A stretch of 37,436 nt of DNA from Microcaldota archaeon. GTDB taxonomy: Archaea; Micrarchaeota; Micrarchaeia; Micrarchaeales; CABMGC01. Under the pieces are notes generated by a model. That model saw only the letters and a list, made by a program, of their open reading frames with translations. It made no database searches and was not told where the DNA came from. Position 1 is the first letter of the stretch. Each line of letters begins with the position of its first letter. The translations under genes were made by a program, and so were the position numbers. The stretch spans positions 1 to 37,436 of the forward strand of contig JAKACG010000002.1 in NCBI GenBank assembly GCA_021821605.1, written 5' to 3'. Below, piece by piece: positions 15,194 through 23,577 of this stretch.

Positions 15194-15205
15194 ATAGATG
15201 TTTTG

Positions 15206-16147
15206 ATGTTAAATAAAAAAAATATACATATCTTAGTAAATAATCCAGAATACTTTGACAAATATGCAATAAAGATACTTAGCAGTATTGGAAATGTAAC
15301 AGCAAAAAACATTGATTATGATGAACTTTTGGAAAAGATATCAATTTTTGATATAATTATCATAAGGGTAGATACAAAAATTACAAAACAATTGCTAGAC
15401 AAAGCCAAAAAATTAAGGCTAATAGGATCTGCAACAACCGGCCTTAATCACATAGATACTAAATATGCAAAAGAAAAAGGAATAAGGATAATAAGCCTAC
15501 ACGGAACACACACTATATCTACTGCACAGCATACTATGGCTTTAATATTTTCTCTTTCAAGAAAGATACCTTGGGCATTTGAAAATCTTAAGAAAGGAAA
15601 GTGGGATAGACATAAATTTATAGGAACTCAGTTAAACGGAAAGACCATAGGCATAATAGGATTAGGTAGAATAGGATCTCAAGTAGCTAAATACTCAAAA
15701 GCGTTTGGTATGAACGTTATAGCGTATGATCCTTTTATTAAAAAAAGCAATCTTGCAACTCTAGTTACATTAAATTATCTTCTAAAAAATTCTGATATAG
15801 TATCTCTTCATCCTTCACTTACAAATAAAACAAAGAATATGATACAATTAAAGGAATTTAAGTTAATGAAGAAAACTGCATTTTTGATTAATACATCAAG
15901 AGGGGAAATCTTAGATTCTGATGCTCTTTTACTGTCTTTAAAAAAATGTATTATATCCGGGGCAGCGTTGGATGTTTTTATAGATGAACCATTACTAGGC
16001 AAAAACAATAGATTTGTAAAATATGCATTAAGAAATAAAAATCTTTTAATTACACCTCACATAGGTGCTTCTACAAAAGAGGCCGTACATGCTGCTGGAA
16101 TAGAAATAGCAAATAATATAAAAAAAGAGCTTAATCTTCTGAAATAA
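15206..16147 (+). CDS. D-2-hydroxyacid dehydrogenase (SerA-like)
   Basis: This 313-residue protein has a D-isomer-specific 2-hydroxyacid dehydrogenase layout: a catalytic domain with ATTGLNHID, an NAD-binding Rossmann motif GIIGLGRIGSQVA (about residues 148-160), and the Arg-Glu-His triad in NTSRGEILDSDAL, ALDVFIDEPL and TPHIGAS. There is no ACT or regulatory domain, so it is shorter than classical SerA. Its place at the end of the comA operon suggests oxidation of sulfolactate to sulfopyruvate (the ComC step), although canonical ComC belongs to a different, LDH/MDH type-2 family. Phosphoglycerate or glyoxylate/hydroxypyruvate are alternatives. ATG 15206 is preferred to TTG 15203. Confidence 0.85.
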   Translation: MLNKKNIHILVNNPEYFDKYAIKILSSIGNVTAKNIDYDELLEKISIFDIIIIRVDTKITKQLLDKAKKLRLIGSATTGLNHIDTKYAKEKGIRIISLHGTHTISTAQHTMALIFSLSRKIPWAFENLKKGKWDRHKFIGTQLNGKTIGIIGLGRIGSQVAKYSKAFGMNVIAYDPFIKKSNLATLVTLNYLLKNSDIVSLHPSLTNKTKNMIQLKEFKLMKKTAFLINTSRGEILDSDALLLSLKKCIISGAALDVFIDEPLLGKNNRFVKYALRNKNLLITPHIGASTKEAVHAAGIEIANNIKKELNLLK

Positions 16148-16208
16148 GAATAAAAAGCAAAATCATTTAATACTTGATGTTAATTAATATTTTGTTTCAT
16201 GTGGTAAA

Positions 16209-16553
16209 ATGTCATATAAAGGCGATGTTTTTATAGTTGTCGGAGTTCTTCTAATAATATTATCTTTTATTTTGGGATATGGGATGTATACTTCTCTTCA
16301 TCAAGCTCAAATAACTCAACAAACACCACAAATAAATGGTAATAACATAACTAACTCATTTAATCAATTCGCATCATCGTTAAGTTACAGCATAAATGGG
16401 CCAATATATTACACAATAGAAATAATACTTCTTTTTCTTTTTGCAAGTATAGGCTATAAAATAGCTGATCTTGGAATAAGGCTTAATTCAATACCTATAA
16501 TAAATATTAAAAGTAACATATCTGACGAGAAAGACAAAAAAACCTCGAAGTAA
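16209..16553 (+). CDS. Small two-TM membrane protein, unknown
   Basis: This 114-residue protein has one membrane segment at residues 7-27 (VFIVVGVLLIILSFILGYGMY) and a second at about 65-88. Between them is a polar Asn/Gln-rich loop with Asn-Ile-Thr (N-glycosylation-type) and many Gln, which is probably outside. The C-terminal tail is charged (DEKDKKTSK). No homology is recognised. It ends 10 bp before the convergent VAT-N-like gene. Confidence 0.65.
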   Translation: MSYKGDVFIVVGVLLIILSFILGYGMYTSLHQAQITQQTPQINGNNITNSFNQFASSLSYSINGPIYYTIEIILLFLFASIGYKIADLGIRLNSIPIINIKSNISDEKDKKTSK

Positions 16554-16563
16554 TTGTATTTTT

Positions 16564-17121
16564 TTAAGAAGCTTGTTTTTCAGATGCGAATTCAAAATTT
16601 GTCTCATCGGTTACGCGCCCTAGCTCTTCTGGTAGTATCCTAACAACATTAAATTCCATTCCTATTCCTAAAACCTTTACACTTACAGTGCTTCCTTCTA
16701 CCACTCCTTTATTCTTTAGTGTATCCCTAAAGTATCCTTGCCAGTCTATTGGCATTGTTGTAATTCCTGATATGCCCTTTGAAGGCTCTAATAATATCTG
16801 TGTAGCATTAGATACTTTCAGTTTTGATATATTAACACATTCTCCAAGCGTTATTCCCAATTGCTCTCTAGAGCTCTTATCTAATCTTATGTAGTCTTTA
16901 TCTATATCTTCCTCATATCCTTCTATAACTGTGGCCATTACTCTCTTTTCATTATATCTTATCTCTATTATGTCTCCTGGAAGTGCGCCTGTTTTTTTAT
17001 GTATCTTTTTTGTTAAAGGCACCATAAGAGTTTTATCTTCATGTAAGGTTTCTGCAACAGCAATAATTGCGTTGTTTTTGCTACTTTTTTTGATATATTT
17101 ATAATACGCCTTTTTTACCAT
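16564..17121 (-). CDS. Stand-alone VAT/Cdc48 N-domain-like protein (no AAA domains)
   Basis: This 185-residue protein reads like the substrate-binding N-domain of archaeal VAT/Cdc48. A double-psi barrel half comprises AIIAVAETLHEDKTLMVPL, GALPGDIIEI then YIRLDKSSREQLGITLGECVNI, followed by VSNATQILLEP and a second half with GVVEGSTVSVKVLGIGMEFNVVRILP, ending LGRVTDETNFEF. In VAT this N-domain leads into two AAA rings; here the gene stops where the first AAA domain would begin. It may act as an adaptor or chaperone in its own right. The start is supported by a good GGTGA Shine-Dalgarno about 4 bp upstream and a TATA-like run at about 17145-17156. Confidence 0.7.
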   Translation of the reverse strand: MVKKAYYKYIKKSSKNNAIIAVAETLHEDKTLMVPLTKKIHKKTGALPGDIIEIRYNEKRVMATVIEGYEEDIDKDYIRLDKSSREQLGITLGECVNISKLKVSNATQILLEPSKGISGITTMPIDWQGYFRDTLKNKGVVEGSTVSVKVLGIGMEFNVVRILPEELGRVTDETNFEFASEKQAS

Positions 17122-17252
17122 CTCTTCACCTAGTTACTTTCCTAGATAAAATATATTAATATTGCTCAAATCAACCTGTAATTTTGTATCATGAGAAAAA
17201 TTCATTATTCCAAGCAATTTTTATTTGTTTACTTTTATAGTATAATGTTTGT

Positions 17253-18629
17253 ATGGACAAGAAAGGGATATTACTAAACAAAGTATTTGATAAAATACTA
17301 AAAGATATAAAGCCAAGCGATATTGAAAATAAGAGTATTATATCAAATATAAATACTGTAACCTCTCTATTAAAAAAAATAGTTCCTAAAGATGTAGAAA
17401 TAATGGTTACCGGTTCGGTATCACGTGGTACAAATTTAAAAGGCAATTCAGATGTAGATATCTTTCTTCTTTTTAAGACTGGTACTACAAAGGAGTCTCT
17501 CACTAAACTTGGACTTAAATATGGTAAGGCACTTGTGAGATCAAAAACAGATAGATATGAGATAAAGTATGCTGAGCATCCTTATGTGCGTGTTTATTTA
17601 AACGCATTAGGTATAAAAGCGGATATAGTTCCGGCACTTAAAATACAAAATGCAGAACAGATTGCAACTGCTGTAGATAGAACACCGCTCCACACTAATT
17701 TCATAAACGAAAAACTTACATCTAAACAGAAGGACGAAGTACGACTCCTAAAGTATTTTTTAAGGTCTCACGGTATATATGGCGCAGAATCAAAAACCTC
17801 TGGCTTTTCAGGCTATTTATGCGAAGTGCTTATATATGATTTTTCATCTATAAAAAAACTATTAAACTGGGCATGTTCATTAGAGCTGCCTACCGTAATA
17901 TATCCAAAAGATAATGAAGAGAGTAATCATGAAGAAGTGCTTAAAAAATTCAACTCTGATTTTGTAGTAATTGATCCTGTAGATAAAAACAGAAATGTTG
18001 CAGCGGTAGTTTCAAAGGAATCTCTTTCAAAGTTTATTTTTATATCTAGAAAATTACTTGAGAATCCTTCTGTAGAACAGTTTTTTGGATTAAAATATTA
18101 TTCAAGAGAGTCACGTACATATATAGAAAAATTCATTAAGCGTTCAGATCTTGAGCTTTACTCATTAATTTTTGATATTCCCGATAAAAGCGAGGAGATA
18201 TTATGGCCTCAGATTAAAAAAGTATCCGGGATAATACTCGATTATTTAAAGAGAAATGAGTTCACAGTATACTTTTCATTGCAATGGACTTGCAATAAAA
18301 AAGGGGTTATACTTTTTGTAGCTCCAAAGCAAAAATTAGGATCCAGATTTTTTAAAGGTCCTGATGTGTTTAATAAAAAAGGCATAGATGAGTTTATAAA
18401 AAGTCATAAAACTGCAATGGGATTTATATTTTCAGGTACAAGACTTTTTGCATTAGATACCTCATATGTATCTACATTAGAAGATGCACTTATTAAAATA
18501 AAAAAAGATAAGCAAATATATTCTCATAAGGACATAAATCTCTCAAAAGCACTTATACTAAAAAATAAAGTTCCAAAAGAGCTTTCTGAAAGTGCATATT
18601 ATGAATTCATTAGAACGCTTTCAATATGA
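17253..18629 (+). CDS. cca: Archaeal (class I) CCA-adding tRNA nucleotidyltransferase
   Basis: This 458-residue protein is typical in length for archaeal CCA enzymes (about 430-460). The nucleotidyltransferase core has VTGSVSRGTNLKGNSDVDIFL (residues about 51-71), with the Gly-Ser and Asp-x-Asp metal-binding pair. The ADIVPALKI strand carries the third Asp. HTNFINEKL and LKYFLRSHGIYGAES belong to the archaeal central domain, and RFFKGPDVF to the tail domain. It adds CCA to tRNA 3' ends without a nucleic-acid template. That fits the two tRNA genes here, neither of which encodes CCA. ATG 17253 is the natural start, and polX follows 25 bp downstream. Confidence 0.94.
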   Translation: MDKKGILLNKVFDKILKDIKPSDIENKSIISNINTVTSLLKKIVPKDVEIMVTGSVSRGTNLKGNSDVDIFLLFKTGTTKESLTKLGLKYGKALVRSKTDRYEIKYAEHPYVRVYLNALGIKADIVPALKIQNAEQIATAVDRTPLHTNFINEKLTSKQKDEVRLLKYFLRSHGIYGAESKTSGFSGYLCEVLIYDFSSIKKLLNWACSLELPTVIYPKDNEESNHEEVLKKFNSDFVVIDPVDKNRNVAAVVSKESLSKFIFISRKLLENPSVEQFFGLKYYSRESRTYIEKFIKRSDLELYSLIFDIPDKSEEILWPQIKKVSGIILDYLKRNEFTVYFSLQWTCNKKGVILFVAPKQKLGSRFFKGPDVFNKKGIDEFIKSHKTAMGFIFSGTRLFALDTSYVSTLEDALIKIKKDKQIYSHKDINLSKALILKNKVPKELSESAYYEFIRTLSI

Positions 18630-18654
18630 TGATTTATTTTTTTGGCGTATTTGA

Positions 18655-20382
18655 ATGAATAATAAAAAAATAGCTGAACTATTCAATGAAATTGCAGATA
18701 TGCTTGAGTTATCAAAAGAAAAACGTATCTTTGAGATAAGGGCTTATAGAAAAGCTGCATTGACCTTGGAATCCATGCAGGAAGATGTTTCTGATATTTT
18801 AGAAAAAAAAGGAATAGACGGCTTAATGGACATACAAGGGATCGGAAAAGGTCTGGCTGAAAAAATAAAAGAGTTCGTATCTACTGGAAAAATTAAGAAG
18901 TATGTTGAACTTAAAAAAAAGTATCCTATAGATTTTTCTAATTTAACTAGAATTCAAGGAATGGGTGCAAAACGTGCTTTTGTTCTTTACACGGAATTAG
19001 GTGTAAAAAATATAGAAGATCTTAAGATAATGGTAAAGAATCATAAGGTTCGTGAGCTTAAAGGTTTTGGAGAAAGAAGTGAAAGGGAAATAGAAAATGG
19101 CTTGGCACTGCTCGAGTCTTCAAAAGGACGCCTTCTTCTTGGCACTGCGCTTCCAGAGGCAGAATCAATATTAAAACGGCTTAAGGCTTCTGGTTTAGTA
19201 GAAAAAGCAGAGCTTGCCGGTTCAACAAGAAGAATGAAGGAGACTGTAGGAGATTTAGATATCTTAGTGACATCAAACAAACCTCAAGCAGTAATGGCAT
19301 ATGTTAAAACTATTCCTGAAGCTGAAAGTGTCATAGCACAAGGACCGACAAAGACCACGCTTTGGCTTAAAATAGGAATGAGCTGTGATATAAGAGTTGT
19401 TCCTCTTGAAAGTTTTGGCGCAGCAATGCAGTACTTTATAGGAAGTAAGGACCACAATGTAAAGGTGCGTCAGATAGCAATTAAAAAAGGCTACAAATTA
19501 AATGAGTATGGTCTTTTTGATACAAATGGCAAGATAATAGCAAATGAAAATGAAGCTGAGATATATAAAAAACTTGAGATGCAGTATCCAGAACCTGAGA
19601 TGAGGGAAAATAGGGGGGAGATAGAACTAGCCCAAGAAGGAAAGCTTCCAAAGCTTGTCTCTTTAGAAAATATTATTGGAGATTTACATGTTCATTCAAA
19701 ACATAGTGATGGCTTAAATACTATAGAAGAAATGGTCATTGAGGCGCATAAACTTGGCAGAAAATATATTGGTTTTACCGATCATTCAAAAACTGAGTAC
19801 ATCGCTCACGGCATGGATGAAAAGCGTTTTGCAGAGTATTCAAATGAGATAGATTTGCTAAATGAAAAATTTTCCGGTAAAATACAAATCTTAAAAAGTG
19901 CAGAGACCGACATACTAAAAGATGGGACTCTTGATTTTAGTAATGAGTCTTTAGAAAAAATGGATTATGTGCTAGCAAGTGTGCATACCAATATAAACAT
20001 GCCTAAGGATGAGATGACAAAACGCATTATAACAGCTATTGAAAGCGGCTATGTAAATATACTTGGTCATCCTACTGATAGGATTATTAATCAAAGGCCC
20101 CCAATCAATCTTGATCTTGATAAGGTGTTTCAGGCTGCAAAGGATAATAACGTAATAATGGAGATAGATTCATATCCTGACAGATTAGATTTAAATGACG
20201 AAAACATTCTAAAGGCAAAGGAGTATAGTTTAAAGTTTTCAATAAGTACCGATTCTCATAGGACACAACATCTGTTCCTTATGCGTTATGGCATAGGCAC
20301 TGCTAAAAGAGGCTGGCTCAAAAAAGATGACATAATAAATACATATCCTATTGAAAAACTTCTAAATACCTTTAAAAAATAA
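18655..20382 (+). CDS. polX: DNA polymerase X with C-terminal PHP phosphoesterase domain
   Basis: This 575-residue protein has bacterial/archaeal PolX architecture. The N-terminal 8-kDa and helix-hairpin-helix regions include IQGIGKGLAEKIKEFV and IQGMGAKRAFVLYTELGV. The palm has GSTRRMKETVGDLDILV and MSCDIRVVP with three Asp ligands. The C-terminal PHP domain keeps its metal set: DLHVHSKHSDG, FTDHSKTEYIAHGM, SAETDILKDG, ILGHPTDRI and a final DSH. PolX fills short gaps in base excision repair, and the PHP domain gives 3'-5' exonuclease or AP-site activity; both parts look active. It probably shares a transcript with cca. ATG 18655 is chosen. Confidence 0.95.
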   Translation: MNNKKIAELFNEIADMLELSKEKRIFEIRAYRKAALTLESMQEDVSDILEKKGIDGLMDIQGIGKGLAEKIKEFVSTGKIKKYVELKKKYPIDFSNLTRIQGMGAKRAFVLYTELGVKNIEDLKIMVKNHKVRELKGFGERSEREIENGLALLESSKGRLLLGTALPEAESILKRLKASGLVEKAELAGSTRRMKETVGDLDILVTSNKPQAVMAYVKTIPEAESVIAQGPTKTTLWLKIGMSCDIRVVPLESFGAAMQYFIGSKDHNVKVRQIAIKKGYKLNEYGLFDTNGKIIANENEAEIYKKLEMQYPEPEMRENRGEIELAQEGKLPKLVSLENIIGDLHVHSKHSDGLNTIEEMVIEAHKLGRKYIGFTDHSKTEYIAHGMDEKRFAEYSNEIDLLNEKFSGKIQILKSAETDILKDGTLDFSNESLEKMDYVLASVHTNINMPKDEMTKRIITAIESGYVNILGHPTDRIINQRPPINLDLDKVFQAAKDNNVIMEIDSYPDRLDLNDENILKAKEYSLKFSISTDSHRTQHLFLMRYGIGTAKRGWLKKDDIINTYPIEKLLNTFKK

Positions 20383-20439
20383 CATCCTATACTACAATTC
20401 CTACGAAAAATATATATTATAAATATAAAGTATATTCTT

Positions 20440-20907
20440 ATGGAAAATACTGAAAACTGCATATTTTGTAAAATAATATCTGGAGAAATTCCTTCTGTAA
20501 AAATATGGGAGGATGACAAGCACATTGCGATATTGGATATAAATCCAAATACCGAAGGAGTGACGTTAATAATTACAAAAGCTCATTTTGATTCTTACGC
20601 ATTCGATATGCCGAATTTAGAGTACTCTAATGCAATGATTGCGGCAAAAACGGTAGGTAAACTTTTAGATAAAGGTTTACATGTAAAAAGAACGGCTCTA
20701 GTGATGGAAGGATTAGGGATAAATCACCTTCACATAAAACTTTATCCTATACATGGAATAAATAAGAAATTTGAGGAGTTGTGGGCTAATGAAAGAGTGT
20801 ATTTTGATAAATATCAAGGATATATAACTACGCAATTAGGTCCACAAAAAAATACGGATGAATTGAAAGAAACTGCAGAAAAGATAAAGAAAAATCTAGA
20901 AAAATAA
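20440..20907 (+). CDS. HIT family hydrolase with altered His triad (HLHIK)
   Basis: This 155-residue HIT protein begins CIFCKIISGEIPS (Cys7, Cys10), then carries AILDINPNTEGVTLIITK. The triad region reads NHLHIKLYP: His96 and His98 are present but the third histidine is Lys100. In known HIT enzymes (nucleoside phosphoramidate and dinucleotide hydrolases) the middle His is the nucleophile and is kept here. Activity is therefore possible and the substrate unknown. A TATA-like region (atatattataaatataaag) lies at about 20410-20430. Its stop codon abuts the stop of convergent thrC with no gap. Confidence 0.88.
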   Translation: MENTENCIFCKIISGEIPSVKIWEDDKHIAILDINPNTEGVTLIITKAHFDSYAFDMPNLEYSNAMIAAKTVGKLLDKGLHVKRTALVMEGLGINHLHIKLYPIHGINKKFEELWANERVYFDKYQGYITTQLGPQKNTDELKETAEKIKKNLEK

Positions 20908-21969
20908 TTAGACATTTCCACCTGTTATAACTGCTACTGTTTCTTCATTGTCTAACTTTAATTTTTTATATGCAGCTATTGAAGCCACTCCTGCAAGCTC
21001 TGCAATAATTCCATAACTTTTATAAAATGACTTCTGCTCGTTTTTCATCTCAGTGTCAGTTACAGTTATTATTGTGCTCTCTATGTCTTTCATATACTTT
21101 ATTGCTTGATTTCCAAATGTAGGGAAACCTACTGCTATAGCATCTGCTGCAGTTTTAGGCTTTTTATATCTTAAAGTACCGCCTGATTTTACTGCATCAT
21201 ATAATGGTGAACAAGAAGAGGCTTGCACGCCTATCAATTTAGGCACACGGATTTTAGGATAGCTCTGTTTAATTTCATATAGTGATTTAAGCATTCCGCT
21301 AAACAATGTGGCATTGCCTATAGGAACTATTATATTTCTGATATTTTTAAGCTGCTCCATTATTTCATAAACTACTGTTTTTTGTCCTTCTTTTCTATAA
21401 CAATAATCTCCTGTCAAGAAAGTTCTTTTTTTAATTGAATGCATTTCTGCAAGCTTCTGCGCATTTGTAAAATCTCCATCGACCTTTATTATCTGCGCAT
21501 TTTTTGTTTCTAATATATTTCTTATCTTATCCTTTACTGCGTTATCGCTTATATAAACTGTAGTTTTAATGTCATACAACTTTGCATAATATGCTATAGA
21601 ATAAGCCATATTTCCAGTAGATGCACACACTACATTTTTGTATCCATACTCCTTAGCCTTTGCAATTTCTATTACAGAACCTCTATCCTTGAATGATTTT
21701 GTAGGGTTTTGAAGTTCTAGCTTCAAAAAAAGATTATTTTTATCATCGCTCTTCAAAAGCCTAGTTACTCCCACATCGTATTTTCTATATTCGTTACAAT
21801 CTGGAAGGAAGTTTTTATAATCCCAAAATGACTTTGCCTGAAGAGATACTAGATCTGAGTTGTATGTATAAACTACCTCTAGGACTCCATGACATTTTTT
21901 ACATATCTGTGAGTCATAATCCTCTTCATATCTTTCATTACAGCTTAGACACAAAAGTGTATACTGCAT
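20908..21969 (-). CDS. thrC: Threonine-synthase-like PLP enzyme
   Basis: This 353-residue fold-type II PLP enzyme has an N-terminal zinc ribbon (Cys7, Cys10, Cys23, Cys26), as in class I archaeal threonine synthases. The PLP lysine is Lys94 in NPTKSFKDRGS. ASTGNMAYSIAYYA, YRKEGQKTVVYEI and IVPIGNATLFSG form the phosphate and cofactor loops. It normally turns O-phosphohomoserine into threonine. The protein is short and ends at VAVITGGNV, without the usual LTGHGLKDP-type end. Cysteate synthase is a close paralogue, so the product is not certain, especially with comA in this region. It lies 6 bp downstream of a membrane-protein gene on the same strand. Confidence 0.8.
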   Translation of the reverse strand: MQYTLLCLSCNERYEEDYDSQICKKCHGVLEVVYTYNSDLVSLQAKSFWDYKNFLPDCNEYRKYDVGVTRLLKSDDKNNLFLKLELQNPTKSFKDRGSVIEIAKAKEYGYKNVVCASTGNMAYSIAYYAKLYDIKTTVYISDNAVKDKIRNILETKNAQIIKVDGDFTNAQKLAEMHSIKKRTFLTGDYCYRKEGQKTVVYEIMEQLKNIRNIIVPIGNATLFSGMLKSLYEIKQSYPKIRVPKLIGVQASSCSPLYDAVKSGGTLRYKKPKTAADAIAVGFPTFGNQAIKYMKDIESTIITVTDTEMKNEQKSFYKSYGIIAELAGVASIAAYKKLKLDNEETVAVITGGNV

Positions 21970-21975
21970 AATGAT

Positions 21976-22671
21976 CTACTTTTTATGCACTTCTTGTTTC
22001 TTAGTCTTGCCATCTTGTGTATTTTTATGTGTTTCAAATAGCAGTATTATCAAAACAGCCAATCCTAGAAGAAGTCCTTGTATAAATCCTAAAACGGGTA
22101 TCACTGGCAATAAAACTAAAATATACAAAGTAACTCCTGCATTTGAAGAGGTAGAATTTATTTTATTAAAAATATGTGTAAAGTTAATTCCATTTCTTTT
22201 TCCTGTCAATTCTGATAATGCTATTCCTGTAGCTGCTGCATAAAAAAGTCCTTCTATAAACAAGTTGCCAAAATACGAAGCTCCTAAGCTAAAACCAGGC
22301 AATACACCAGCTACTACTCCACCTATGAATCCTAAGATTACTATAATCAACGTTGGAAAAAGATTGTTCATCATTAATGATAAACTATTAAATATGGAGT
22401 TAATATAATTTGGCATTGTGTTAGAAATTAAGCTTTTTGAAACATCACCTAAGGATGAGATGTACCATGCTAAGATGAAAAAAGATATTGCAGATGAAAC
22501 GCCTGAAAAGAACAGAATAAATATTGGGGATAATAACGTCACTATTCCAAGTATCACGGCAATAATGCCGCCTATTATTAGATTTATTGCAAAGAATATA
22601 ATAAACATCAAAAGGAATGACAATACATTTTTCTCTGCATACTTTATTGCAACATCAAACAACTCTGCCAT
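21976..22671 (-). CDS. Polytopic membrane protein, unknown (about 5 TM)
   Basis: This 231-residue, highly hydrophobic protein has Gly-rich membrane segments at about 15-40, 42-72, 100-130, 134-152 and 183-212, and a charged cytoplasmic tail (ETHKNTQDGKTKKQEVHKK). Between the middle segments is a LPGFSLGASYFGNLFIEGLFYA stretch. It shows loose similarity to stage-II-sporulation-M-like archaeal membrane proteins, but I cannot assign it firmly. It lies immediately upstream of the threonine-synthase-like gene and probably heads that transcript. Confidence 0.65.
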   Translation of the reverse strand: MAELFDVAIKYAEKNVLSFLLMFIIFFAINLIIGGIIAVILGIVTLLSPIFILFFSGVSSAISFFILAWYISSLGDVSKSLISNTMPNYINSIFNSLSLMMNNLFPTLIIVILGFIGGVVAGVLPGFSLGASYFGNLFIEGLFYAAATGIALSELTGKRNGINFTHIFNKINSTSSNAGVTLYILVLLPVIPVLGFIQGLLLGLAVLIILLFETHKNTQDGKTKKQEVHKK

Positions 22672-22813
22672 ATAATTACCAATTAGTATTACAACAATAA
22701 CTTTAATATACCGAACTTATTAGTTACATACTACCTATAGACAAAAAGCTATAAAAAGATATAACTTTATTGATATCTGTTGTAGTTAATAGCTATTGGA
22801 TTTGGTAAAGAAA

Positions 22814-23569
22814 ATGAGACAAAAAAACATGACAGGGATAAAAGGACTTGACAGAATGTTACACGGGGGACTTCCTGTCGGTAATCAAATAATAATAGAG
22901 GGAGGTCCTGGATCCGGCAAAACATTACTATGTTTTGAGTTTTTATATAAAGGCGCAATAAAAGGAGAAAACGGCGTTCTATTTTCTTTCGAAGAAGATT
23001 CAAATAGCATAATCGAAAATGCAAAAACTGCCTTTAGTTCATTTACAGATATAGATTCATTAATAAAAGAAGGAAAATTAATAATATTAGGTTCAGAAGA
23101 AACAAAACAGTACATACAAAAAAATAGGGAAGGCAATGCTTATACCTTTGGAGGATTCATATCTGAAATAGACTCTGTAACAAAAACACATGCCGCAAAA
23201 AGAATAGCTATAGACTCTATCTCGGTAATTAGGCTCTTCATAACAGATCCTTATGATTATAGGTCCTTATCTACGAGTTTACTTTCAGTTTTAAGCAGGC
23301 AAGGTATAACCTCATTAATAACAATGGAGCAAGAAGCTTCAGAAAAATCAAATATATTTTTCCAACCAGAGTCGTTTATATATGATGGTTTGATACTACT
23401 TTTCTTTACCGGTAATGATTTAGAAAATAGAATTCCTACTATAGAGATTGTAAAGATGAGAGGAACAGAACATATGTATACTGCCGTACCCTATGAGATA
23501 ACCTCGTCAGGTTTCAACATTTTACTGCTCAATACCTCTGAAAAGAGATTTGTAGATACTCCAGATTAG
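22814..23569 (+). CDS. KaiC/RadA-like RecA-superfamily ATPase, single domain
   Basis: This 251-residue protein has a single KaiC-type domain: TGIKGLDRMLHGGLPVGNQI, Walker A GGPGSGKTLLC (about residues 30-40), EDSNSIIENAKTAF, and Walker B RIAIDSISVIRLFI. A later EIVKMRGTEHMYTAVPYEIT stretch matches the C-terminal part of archaeal KaiC-like proteins. These are signalling or gene-control ATPases of mostly unknown role. ATG 22814 is chosen; TTG 22796 in frame is an alternative, with a TATA-like tataaaaagatataac at about 22750-22765. It is convergent with the HTH regulator, 8 bp apart. Confidence 0.85.
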   Translation: MRQKNMTGIKGLDRMLHGGLPVGNQIIIEGGPGSGKTLLCFEFLYKGAIKGENGVLFSFEEDSNSIIENAKTAFSSFTDIDSLIKEGKLIILGSEETKQYIQKNREGNAYTFGGFISEIDSVTKTHAAKRIAIDSISVIRLFITDPYDYRSLSTSLLSVLSRQGITSLITMEQEASEKSNIFFQPESFIYDGLILLFFTGNDLENRIPTIEIVKMRGTEHMYTAVPYEITSSGFNILLLNTSEKRFVDTPD

Positions 23570-23577
23570 GATCAGAA

